DNA of 64,000 bases. Origin: Amoebophrya sp. A120 (taxonomy: Eukaryota; Sar; Dinophyceae; Syndiniales; Amoebophryaceae). The first letter of the stretch is position 1. Each line of letters begins with the position of its first letter. Made by a program: the position numbers and the translations under genes. Below the pieces are notes generated by a model, which made no database searches, was not told the origin of the DNA, and saw only the letters and a list, made by a program, of their open reading frames with translations. Positions 1-12,000 of the stretch are shown one piece after another. The stretch is from positions 1,551,876 to 1,615,875 of the forward strand of contig CAJINV010000006.1 in the NCBI GenBank assembly GCA_905178155.1, in the 5' to 3' direction.

Positions 1-3000
1 AGTATGACAGTGCACAACTCACCCTCGTTCTCATTTCTCTTGCAAAACACCAAATCCACGCTTTCCCTCCTGTCACGATTATGCATGACAAGTTCTGGTA
101 GCCCAAGAAATAGCTGCATCCAGTTGTACAAACTTGTCATGCAAACCGGCACTCTTGTTGATGCTTGTATTGCCGTTCATGCTATACAAATGAGGGGGAG
201 GAGGAGTTGTGCACTGTCATACCAAGGGGGATCGGTTCAACGTGATGGTTTGGTCGACGGATGTGTTTTTCTCCTCTTTCGAATTAGTTCGGGCGATATC
301 AACTGCAAACATGCCTGGGTCTGGACTGCTTGAACCTGTATTGCGTGTTTCGGATGCCATGAAAATCTGTATTGCATAAGCACCAAAAGCTCCACTTTTT
401 CCTTTTCGTCATGCAAAATCGCAGTTTGTACTCGTAATGCGTGCTGCGTATGAGGAAGCGACTGAAAATAAACTTGTCATGCTTCACTGCACTTAAAGGC
501 ACACTCAATCGTGACCATTCAGCATTACAAGTTTCCAGACCCGGACATATTTGCATTGGATAGGCGACCAAGGAAAATATTTTGAAAGCGAAGATCTGGC
601 TGAAGGAGCAGGCGGGCGCGGCGATGCTGGAGGGATCGGGAACACACTACCCTTTGTAAAAACGTCCCCACCCCATAGTCAAGTTGGTAAATCTGCAACA
701 CAAATCTCCAAGCTTTGGGAGTTTTGCATGACAAGTTTCCATCTGTAGCGTCGTTCTGTTTAGCAAGGGAAGCCGCATGAGAAAGCCAGCTTCTCATCCC
801 GTTTGCAGCATTACAAAGTTCAAAAGACGACCCCTGGATGTGCCTCTAATACAGATCCGCATCACAAGTGTTGCTCTCATTGCCGATTTGCATGACAACT
901 CTGGGGTCGTGGGGACGTTTTTTCTTGGGATACGCACCCGGAGTGGGCGCTGGCGAGCGCGCTGGCGTTGGGGACAAAAGGGATTGTCCCGAAGCCGCTG
1001 CTATCAAATGCAAAAATGTCTGGGTCTGGTTCTGGAAGATTGCAGGAGTTTGTCATGCATGTTTTGGATCACGCAACTGGTCTCTAATGCACGCAAAAGC
1101 TTTACAGGTTTTGCGCAGGCCTCCTGATGTCTCTCCCGCATGAGAAATTCCCTGTTTGCGTAGCAAGAAATGGAAAGCTTTTGGTGCTTATGCAATGCAA
1201 GTTTTTGCCTATTCCAGAATTCGCATGACAAGTTCCAACTCTTCCATACCCAGACATTTTTGCATTTGATACCTGCGGGACGTGTATTTCAATCCAGAGC
1301 ACAGCACGGTCGTGAAAGATGGTATTAATGGGACAGCCGTCGACCAACTGTGGGGGAGTATGATCACGGAGTTGGATCAGCAGGGAGACTGGGCCGCGAT
1401 TCCGATCAGCTGGGTGAACAGCTCGCCGCGGAAGGTCCCGTGGGGCGAGAGCAAAACCACGGTTGAGGAAAGGTTAAATAGGATCTCGGAAGAGTTTTTG
1501 AAAAAAGAATCCCGGGAGCGCTTCGCCGGGAATGCAGATCTGGAAAACGCCGAGTGCGTTTTGTGGTCCGACTTCTGCTATGGATTGCAAAAGTATCGTA
1601 CTCGTAAATGCAATACAAATTTCCTCAGCATGAGAAATAAGATCTGTCATGCAGATTTACATTGAGAAAAAAATTTGTAATGCAGGACTGCAATTACTAC
1701 GAGTGCGATACTTTTGCAGAGCATATCTGCGAAACGACAGTGTTGTTCATCACCGACGCGGATAACTACAAGAGCCAAATGTGCCTCGAAAACAAGGACG
1801 AACAGGGTAACTGCCCAAGCGGCAAAGTTACGGTCTCGCCGGAGAGTTTTCGCGGGGAGGACGGGAGTTCGGCTGGGCAGATGTTGCAGGATTTCGGGAA
1901 GTTGTTTAAAAAGGACTGGGGCGTGCTGCTTCAAGCTTTTGTGATGATTGACGAAGACACTTACGACATGGCGCAGGACGGGTCTGGCGCTTACCCGAAA
2001 GCCTGGGAGCCGACGCTGGACATGGCAAAACAGCACGGGACGGGGGAGATTACGCCCTTATTCCTGGGTCAGCCGCAGCAGATCACGCGGGAAATTAGTC
2101 GGTATTGGAACAGCAAGTCGTTGCAGGACGACTACAGTTCCTGGAACCAGGTGATCTGGCACATATGGATTGCAAAAATGTCTGGGTCTGAAAGATTCTA
2201 TACGTTTGTCATGCATGTCTGACATGACTCGAGAATCTGTGATGCATGGGCACGAAAGGCTCTCCTATCTATCATGTAAAAACGTTGTTTCTCATGCGGA
2301 ATACGCAACACATAGCAGCTCACAAATTTGTCATGCCTGGCTGCGTATTGCAGTCCGGCTATTATCCACTTTTAGCATGACAAGTTTCCAGACCCAGACA
2401 CTTTTGCACTTGATAGCACAAGTTCAGCGACAAAAAGTTTCTCTGGGATGGGGACTATAACAAGACAGGAGTTGGTCTGGACGGTGATAGTACATCTTCA
2501 ACACCAACATCAACAACAAATGACTTCCGCGGCATCGACCGGTTAGTTGCCTGCATGGCGTTGATGCCATCTCACGCGAATCTCGGAGCCGAGGGGGACG
2601 AGGCGAGTGGGCATTTAGAATACTTGAAATCCTTCGAAGTCACCGACTCGACTTATTTCTCGTTTTTGAAAAGCCGGATTGGGGTTCTCTGTATCGACGC
2701 CAACGTTGTATTAGGCGCGTTTCACAGTTTCCGGTCCTTTGTGGATCTGCGCTGTAACACGAAATTGACGGGAATCCTGGGAGAGGAAATTCAGAAGAAA
2801 AACAACGCAAATCGGGTCGGGGAAGAGAGTTGTCCATTACTGAAACACCGGGAGGAACGGTGCGCGGCGTTGGAACCCGGGAATGGACTGTATCATCATT
2901 ACTTCATGCAGAAGTACACCCAAGCTGGAGATGACGTTTCCAACCCGACGGGCGCTCCGTGGATCGCGAATGCGTTGGAAAAGGAGGACCGATATCGCGC

Positions 3001-6000
3001 GGAGAAATCCCCCCTCACCATATTGACAAGCTACGTTTTCGAAAGTTTGTGTTGCTGATTTGTGACCGCAAATCGTCTCTGTGTTGCATGAAGGCAACTC
3101 CACAGACTCCGCCGCATTCTACAGGTGGTTTGTCATGTTGTTGCTCCTACAGCGTAGACGTCTGCCATGCTAAGCGCCTAGGCCAAAGCCTGTCTACTCA
3201 GGCTTGCTATGGGCCTGCAGTCCTCGCCAGCAAGACAAATCTGATCCGTGTACGCAAATCCAGCATCAGAAGCTTCGTTTTGATATGGGGAGGGGGGCTT
3301 TTCATTCTGATAGTCGACCGGTCTTGTTCCCGCAGTACGACTTAACGAACGGTCTGGATTCTGACTTCTGGAATAACGATAACGGCAACGGTCCCGATCT
3401 AACCGCGATCGGCGGCGATGAGGATCTCTTCGGCGGGCCCTGTCCAGTCATTCCTGTCAACAAATTCGCGGCCCCGGAAGCGACTGCAGCCCCATATGCA
3501 ATTCAAATATGTCTGGGTCCTCTGGAAGAATGCAACTTGTGATGCTGCGTTTGGCTTCCTAAAAAATCTGTATTGCGTGAGCAGCAAAGGGAGTGTAATT
3601 TTTGCTACGCGGAGAGGGCCGCGTTTCTCATGCTGTAGAGGCGTTACAAAGTCCTTAAAAAATCTGTGATACTAGAAGGGCATGCATCACAGGCATCATG
3701 GCTCACGCAATACGTGCATGACAAGTCTCAGAACCTTCCAGACCCAGACATATTTGCAATGGATACGGGAGATGACACCGAAAAGGAAAGCACCCCCGTG
3801 ACGGAAAAGCCGGAGGGGGAGGCCGATAACGCAGAGGAGGAAGCTGGAGAAGAACAATTCCCCTTCTGGATGCTTGCGCTGGCGGTTTTGCTTCTCTTGT
3901 TAGTCGCGGCAACTGTAGCGTATTGCCTCATGAAGTCTCCCGAGCCGGAAGCCGCAACGGCGGAAGATATGGAATGCAAATATGTCTGGGTCTGGAAGAT
4001 TGCCAGGTTTGTCATGCATATTCTGCATGACCCATGAAGCCTGTAATGCATGACTTAGCATCACAGCTCTTTTGAGGGCTTTCTGATGCCTATTCTGCAT
4101 GAGAAATGCCTTCTCCGCGTAGCACAAACTGGAGTCCTCTTGCTGGTCATGCAATACAAATTTTTTCAGAATCCAGAAACAGCATCACAAGTTTAGAACC
4201 TTCCAGACCCAGACATTTTTGCATTTGATAGAAGAAGTGGCACAGCAAATTGCCATCGAGGAGCCGCAGGGGCGAGAGCAAGTTAGTCGCAAAGCAGGCG
4301 TCGATTCCGGCCACACGATGCTAGGAATAGCGCTAGTCCAACCCATACACAAAACACCCGGAGCGCCAGTAGAGCACGCGGACGTGGTCGCAGGACGACA
4401 AGCAGTGGCGAAGAAGACGAAGAAGAAAGAAAAGAAGAAAAAACCCTCAGTAGTTGAGGAGACAATCACCACCACTGGCGAAGTTGAAGAACCAGATCTG
4501 GGCGAGGCAGAAGATGCGACGGTGGATCAGGTTGCCGGGCTGAGAAAGGCGAAGGCGAAAGGGATGAAAACAAAACCGAAGGCGAAACCCAAGCCGAAGG
4601 CAACTACGAAAAAGCAAGCGCAGAAGCGAATTTTGGAGGAGAATCCTGAGGTTGAAAGGATCGCGAGAATATCCTGTGCAAAAGTATCGTACTCGTAGTA
4701 ATTGCGATCATGCATTACAAATCTTTTTCTTAAGGTACACCCGCATTACAAATTTTGTTTCTCATGCTGAAAAAATTTGGGTTGGAAGCGGAATCACGTT
4801 TTCAAGTTGGAATCACGTTTGTGGAATCACGTTTAGAGCGGAATCAAGTTGATGGAATCAGCCTAGCTAGGGCTTAGGGTCTAGGGTTTGGGGTTTCTGG
4901 TCGTCGGCCAGGGCAGCCGCCGCCGGCCGGCCGGCGGCGGCTGCCCTGGCCGGCGACTCTCCCTTCTCGTTCTTCGAGGGTGGCGGCCCCGCACCCTTCC
5001 CGCCTTCGTGGTTGTTCTGTCGCTTCCCTGGGGTCCTCCTGGCTCCCGCTGGCCAGCTCCTTGCCCGGCGGGGCGCGTCATTGATCTCGGCGGACCGCTG
5101 GGCCCGCCCGGCGTTCGTTTAAGTATGTTGTGGGCATTTCGGCGTCTAAGTTGTTTCACTCAACTCGATTCGACAAACGCGACTCCGTCGCAAACGTGAT
5201 TCCGTTAACGTGACTCCATGAGTAAATGTGATTCCAAAAATGTCAAAACGTGATACCGCCGCCTTCCAAAAATTTGTCATGCATTTATACGAGTATGATA
5301 CTTTTGCAATGCATAGAGAATGATTGTCGACCACTTCTGCCCGCACTTGGATATGAAATACGCCAGGAAACTTGCGGCTGCAGTGCTTGACCCTCCGGAG
5401 GAGGAGGATGTGAAGAAAAAACAAGAAAAGAAAAAAGCGAAAAAAGGCGCAGCAGCAGCAGCAGGAGCCGCCAACAAGAAGCCCCCGCCGGCTCACATCC
5501 TCCCGGTGCCCAAGGACGAGAAAGATAAAAAAGCGCTCATGGAGGGGAAGGAAAATGGGTGGCCGGATTACCATATCAACTGCAAATATGTAGTCTGGAT
5601 CTGGAAAGAACTTGTGATGCTTGGCTGGGAATACTGAATGCTCTGTAATGCACAGCCTTGTATGATGAGAGAGGTCTGCGCTGCTTAGTGTAGCGTTTTC
5701 CGCATGACAAACTACGTTTTTGCATGACAGGCAAGCGGCAGTCTTCCTGCACATGCATCACAGATTTAAGAGTCATGCTAGACAAGCATGACAAACGTGC
5801 ATTCTCCCAGACCCAGACACATTTGCGTTCCATATACCACAAAAAGGAGTTCAACGTCCCGAGGCTCCGGGAGCTACTCGGCTTGAGCCCGCAGCAAATC
5901 GAGGCTTTTCAGCAATTTCACGCCATGAAAATGCAGGAACACCACCGGGAAGTCGCCGGGGCTCCTGAGGTGGATTTGAAAGCGCGTCGCAATCAGCCGG

Positions 6001-9000
6001 CCGAAACAATGGACCTAAATTTGGCGGCGGGTGTGATTGACAAAGTAGAACACGGCTTGGAGAAGAAAAGAGCCAAGGCGAAGGCCAAGGCGCTAGCGAA
6101 GGACAAGAAGAAACTGAAAGCGGAAAAGGCAAAAAAGAAAAAAGACCACGACGGATCAGACGTGGAAGAAGCTTTCGTGACCATCGGCGCTGCCGCGGCG
6201 AAAAAGTCGGCAAAAAGGAAAGAGGAGAAAAAGAAGCAGCAAAAGGCGATCAAAGCGGCGAAACTCGGGAAAAAGCACAAAAAAGCGGAGATGACGAAGG
6301 AAATGTTCAAGTTGCGGCAAGTCAGGAAGCAGAAGAAAGAGAACCAGAAATTAGTGGAGGTCCGGGTTTTAACCCAAGTGCAGCAGGAGAAGCCCGAGAA
6401 GAACGAAACTTACAAGATGCTGGTGGAGGAGGGGTTTTCCAAAAAAGCGGCTTTGTCTCTCTCCAAACGACTCTCCGATACGGACAATGCGGACCTGGAT
6501 AAAAAATTGAAACTGAAACTCGACCCGGTCGACATGAAGGCGCTGGATAACATGGGGGGTTTCGAAACCGTCGCGCAATTTCAGGGGTATTTAGCCGCGA
6601 AAAAGAAGGCGAAGGAGAAAAAGTTGGAGAAGAAAAAAGAGGATAAGCGCCTGGAGGAGAAATTGCGCGCGCAGGGGAAAGATGAGTTCACGATCAAAAA
6701 GATCAAACAAGAGGTGAAAAAGAAGGAAAAGGAGAAGGAATTGAAAAAGGATATGAAAGTGCAAAACTCGTCCCCCTCGGTCTCATTTCTCATGCAGAAT
6801 ACCAAATCCACGCTTTCACTCCTGTCGCTATCATGCATGACAAGTGATTCTTTTGGTAGCCCACGTAGCACTACCAGCCTGTGGAGTTTTGTCATGCAAA
6901 AACTGCATTCCTGCTGACGCTTGTATTGCTTCCCATGCAATACAAATGAGGGTGAGGGGGAGTTGTGCAGTTTCATAAAGGAGCAAGTCGCAGCCGAGAA
7001 AGTGGATGAGGAAAAATACATTGCGGTTTTGGAAAAATTATGCACTGCAAAAATCGTGCTGGGTCTGGAAGGTTGGAGCTTGTGATGCTGTCTTCGGATT
7101 CTAAAGAAATCTGTATTGCATGACCAGCAAGAGGAGTCTAGTTTGTGCTACGCGGAGAGGGCATTTCTCATGCGGAATAGGCATCAGGAAGCCTGCTAAA
7201 AATCTGTGATGCTAGGTCATGCATTACAACAGACATCATGGGTCATGCAAAATATGCATGACAAACCTGGCAAAGTTCCAGACCCAGACATATTTGCATT
7301 TGATAAAAATCCGGGTTCAAGCACTCCGAGGCGAAAAAGCTCGCGAAACAATTGAAAGAACCAACACCAGCCGCGGATAAAATTGGCCACGAACATGAGG
7401 AGAAAATCGACATTTCTGAGCAAGTCGAAAAAGCTTTACGCGGTTCCGGGAAAGCGGATCAAGACTTGATCAAGAAAGTGAAGGAGAAGGTAAAGAAAAA
7501 GGAGAAGGAAAAGGAGAAAGAACTGCTAAAAGAGGTCGTGGAAGAGTTCCATGATGATCAAAAATGCGATATCATAAGTAAAAACGTCCCCACCCCATAG
7601 TCAAGTTGGGAACTTAGCAACACAAACCCAGAAGCTTTGGGAGCAGCGCATGACTAATTCCAGTCCGTAGTGTAGTACAGTTTAGCAAGTGCAGCCGCAT
7701 CACAAATCCATCTGCTCATCCCGTTTACAGCATTACAAATTCCAAAACGCGATTGGAAATTCCGTGTCTCAACATGGAGATGCGCATTACAAATCGTCCT
7801 GTAATCGTGAATCTGCATGACAACTATGGGTCGGGGACGTTTTTACACTGGATATGCGAAAAGATGTTCCTCGAAGCCGGTTTCAGCAAGCACGACGCGC
7901 ACAAGGCGGCGAAACAGTATCGCGAGAAAAAAATGTACACAGTTACACATTGTCTTGCAGGCCAAGCAAGACAGACAAGCTCTGTCATGCCCGATGTGCA
8001 TAAGAGCCTCGTTTCATAGGTGTTTTCCCTTAGGATTTCTGCATTACAGGTTTTCTCTCTCATGCAGGGACATTTGTGTTGCTGAATTGCCTACAAATGT
8101 GTAACTGTAACACTTTTTTCTCAGGATAAACAGATGAAAGAAGCCAGTAGCCACATCCCCGGGGTAGAGGGGAAAGACCACGTATGAATTGCAAAAGTAC
8201 CGTACTCGTATAAAAAATGCATTACAAATCGTCTCAGCATGAGAAATGAAATTTGTGATGCTGTTCTACCTTTAGGAAGAAGATTTGCTATGTATGGTAG
8301 CAATTAGTACGAGTATCGGATACTTTTGCAGAGCATACCACGGCGCCAAACTCGATCTGTCCGACCAGTTTGAGGAGGTTTTGAAGGCAACGAAAGATCT
8401 GGATGCCGGCTTTGTTGCGAAAGTGAAAAAAGAAATCAAGAAACACGTGGAAGAGAAGGAGCAGAAATTGCGGAAAGAAATTGTCGCTGACTTCAAAAAC
8501 GAAGAGAAATGTGAAACGCTTCTCGTCGAAGCAGGTTTTTCAAAACACGACGCGTATAAGCAGGCAAAACACGTGAAGGAAGAAGTTTCTAGCCATTTGA
8601 ACACAGCTTCTGGGGCGGCTGCGGGGGCATCAAAGGCGTTTGAAAAACCCGATTTGTCCGAAAAAATCTTAACCACCGACTATGACCTGCTCAAACGTTA
8701 CAATCTCAAACGTTACAATAGAGTCTGAGATTTGTCTTGCATGATTAACATGACAGACTCGGACAGCGTTCCAATTTTTGCAATACAATTTTCGCCAGAT
8801 TGTAGTGCGGATTGGGACTCCAGAACTTGTCATGCGCAATCCTGTGGGAGTAGGGTAGATCATGCACTTCTTGCAACACAAATTCCAGATTCCATTGTAG
8901 CGTTTGAGATTGTAACACCTGAGCGGGTTATACCGACCAAGACGTGGGGCACATGACCACCTGGCAGAAGAAAATCAAAAAGGAAGACGCGGTGGACGGA

Positions 9001-12000
9001 AAGTCGATGAAAATGTTGGAAAATTTGATGAAACTAGACGTGGAGATATGCATTCCAAATATGTCTGCGTCTGGAAAATTGGGACTTGTGATGCTAGCTT
9101 TGGACTCTAAAAAAATTTGTATTGCATGACCAGCAACAGGAGTCCAGTTTGTGCTACGCGGGGATGGCATTTGTCATGCGGAATAGAAGGCATTGGGAAG
9201 CCCTGTAAAAATCTGTGATGCTAGGGCATGCATTACAGACATCCTTGGTCATGCCGAATATGCATGACAAACGTGGCGATCTTCCAGACCCAGACATATT
9301 TGCAGTTGATAGGAGACTGTCGACGACGATATTACCCCGGACCTCGGCAAGGCGGAGAAGGCCTCTGTTGACAAGGGCTTTTCCCTCCAGCAGGTGCGGA
9401 ACTTTGTGGAAAAGCAAGTGAAGGAGAAGGAAAAGGAAGAGAAGAAGCTCACCACCTTAGCCTGCGACATGGGCATATGGCGCTCTCAAACGTTACATTC
9501 TCAACTGTTACACGAATTTGTGATGCAAAAACGCCACCAGTGTCTACATTATCAAGCTGCTTCGCATGACAAGTTCTTGACCCGCTAGATAGCATTAGAT
9601 AGAATCTGCGCCAAACCTGTAATGCAAAACACGCAAGTTCCCTCCTTTCACTTTTGCCATTCTCGCATCACAGATTCATGTAACAGTTGAGAATGTAACA
9701 GTTGAGAGCGCCATAGGGCATGGCGGAATCGGCTTTGCTCACTGCGGGCTTCACGAAGCAGGCGGCGCGGTATGACAGTGCACAACCCCCCCTCCTCCTC
9801 ATTTGTCATGCAAAATACCCATTCCACCCCTTGCCTCTTGGCACCGCTTGCATGACAAGTTCTGGTAGCCCAAATAGCATTGCACTCCAGTGTAAACTTG
9901 TCATGCAAAACGGGCACTCTTGCTGATGCTTGTATTGCCGTTCATGCTGTGCAAATGAGGGGGAGGGGGAGTTGTGCACTGTCATACGCGGTCTATTGCG
10001 AAAAAAGTCGGGGACGGAGATACTGAAGCGAATGCGCAATTGTTCACGGAGCACGAAGTATCCGCAGATGACAAGGAAATTTTGGAAAAGCTCGGGCTCT
10101 CCGCGGAGACAGAAACGGCTTCTGTCGGTCAAGTCCGCGCGTTTATCGCGCAAAAGGTGGAGAGGAAGGAAAAGAAACAGAAGGACCGGGACACTTTCAT
10201 CGCCAGTGCGAATACAGGAAATGCACTATCCTATGTGAAAACACCCCCACCACATGGTTGCGTTGCAAATCTGCATGCTGAAAGCGTTTTTTATGCGGAG
10301 CCCGCCCATGACGAGAAGCATTTTCTAGTCGTGTTTCGGAATTTGTGATGCTCCAATCGCCACGGTGTGCTAGATCCGTGATGCTGCTCAACTAGCTAAA
10401 CACGAGCACACTACGAGGCAGACCTGTCATGCGCAACGACCAAAGCTGGTTGATTTGTCGAGCAGATTTCCCATCTACTTGACTCTGGGGTGGGGATGTT
10501 TTTACACTGGATATGCCCCTTTGACGGAAATTTTAACGAAAGACGAAGAAATTCTAGACGCCGCTGAAGCGGAAACGGCGTTGGTGATGTCCGGCTTCTC
10601 GCCCGCCGTTGCAAAAAAGATGGCCCACATCACGGCCAAACAGGACGAGGCGATTAAAAATCAGAAGGAGGACATCGCGGAGCTAGTATGCATTGCAAAA
10701 GTAACGTACTAGCATAAATTGCATTACAAATTTTGGCAAGAAGAAAAGTGGAATTTGTAATGCTGTTTTACCTTAGGAGAGAGATTTGTCATGCATATTT
10801 GCAATTAGTACGAGTGCGATACTTTTGCACAGCATAGCTAGCGGGCAAGGACGACGTTTTTCTCGCCGGCGGCGAGGCGGTGGACGTGAAACTGATGTGT
10901 AACGAGATCCAGGAAACGTTTATAAACATGGATGACGAAGATAAAGAGCTGGATGACGACGACCGAGAAGAGTTCGGTCTCGCTACCGAGAAGGACTTCC
11001 GGCTAATGGAAGCATTCGGCCTAGATGACGAAGCGGACAAAGCAGAAACGGCTGTGGCCATGCTCGGATTTGTGAAGAAAGCGGTCGCGGCGAAAAAGCA
11101 CAAAGTTGATTTGGACCTGTCCGAAGCGACGGTGGATCAGAAAACCTCTTTAGGGCAGCAGGAGATCAGCACAGGACTGCAGGTATGCGTTGCAAATATG
11201 TCTGGGTCTGGAAACATGTAAACTTGTGATGCTAAATCTGGAACGTGGAAAAATTTGTGTTGCAGGATTACCAAAAGTTGTCCACGTTTGACAACAATAG
11301 GAAGTAGCAGTTTCTCATGCAGGAGTTGCATGAGAGAGATGCCGCAGAATCTGTCATGCTAGGTCCTGTATGACAAAGCTCGTGGGTCATGGAAAACCCG
11401 CATAACAGATCTTGCTATCTTCCAGCCCCAGACATGTTTGCACTTCATAGCAGGACAAGGGGATAACCAAACCGATCGCGGATGAGCTTGCGAAGATCAT
11501 GGATGAGGCGACGGCCGCGCACAAAGAGCAAGCGGGTGGGCCTGGGGGTGATGACGACGACGATGATTTATTTGCCGCCCCGGCTAGTATGCCTGACATG
11601 AGCGAAAAATTGGACGAAATCCTGGAGAAAAATAAGGGAAAATTGCAAGCAAAAGAAGAAGAGGAACTGATGGACATTAAAGCGAACTTCGACTTTGCCG
11701 TTATCTCCGACCCGGACGATCCGGAATTTGGCCTCGAAATGCTGGTCGCGATCGAGGATTTTATCAACGACTTGAAAAAAGAACTCCACGCGAAACAAGC
11801 CAAGGAACGGGCTTCGGAAATTCAGAAAAATCAGAAGGCGATCGAAAAGGATTTTGAAGAGGAAGAGGAGAAAATCATGAAGGCAGTCGAAGCCGATATG
11901 GAAAATAAACGAGGGTCTGTCCTCCAAGGTGGAGGATTCCAGCAGAAGAAACCGAAACCGAAGCCGGGCTTTTTCGCCATGCTCTGTCCGTGCATTTGCG

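Larger units (their letters stand above)
4670..5315 (+). mobile_element. Introner, family B, enlarged by a nested element
   Basis: TATC/CATA, TSD gagaa on both sides, phase 1. Family B is normally ~150 bp; this copy is 646 bp because an unrelated inverted-repeat element sits at 4782-5269. Flanking exons still join in frame. Confidence 0.93.

Noticed and set aside
4864-4900. Telomere-like TTTAGGG/CTAGGGTTTGGGG sequence
   Set aside because: Only a few degenerate units inside a nested element between coding exons; not a chromosome end.
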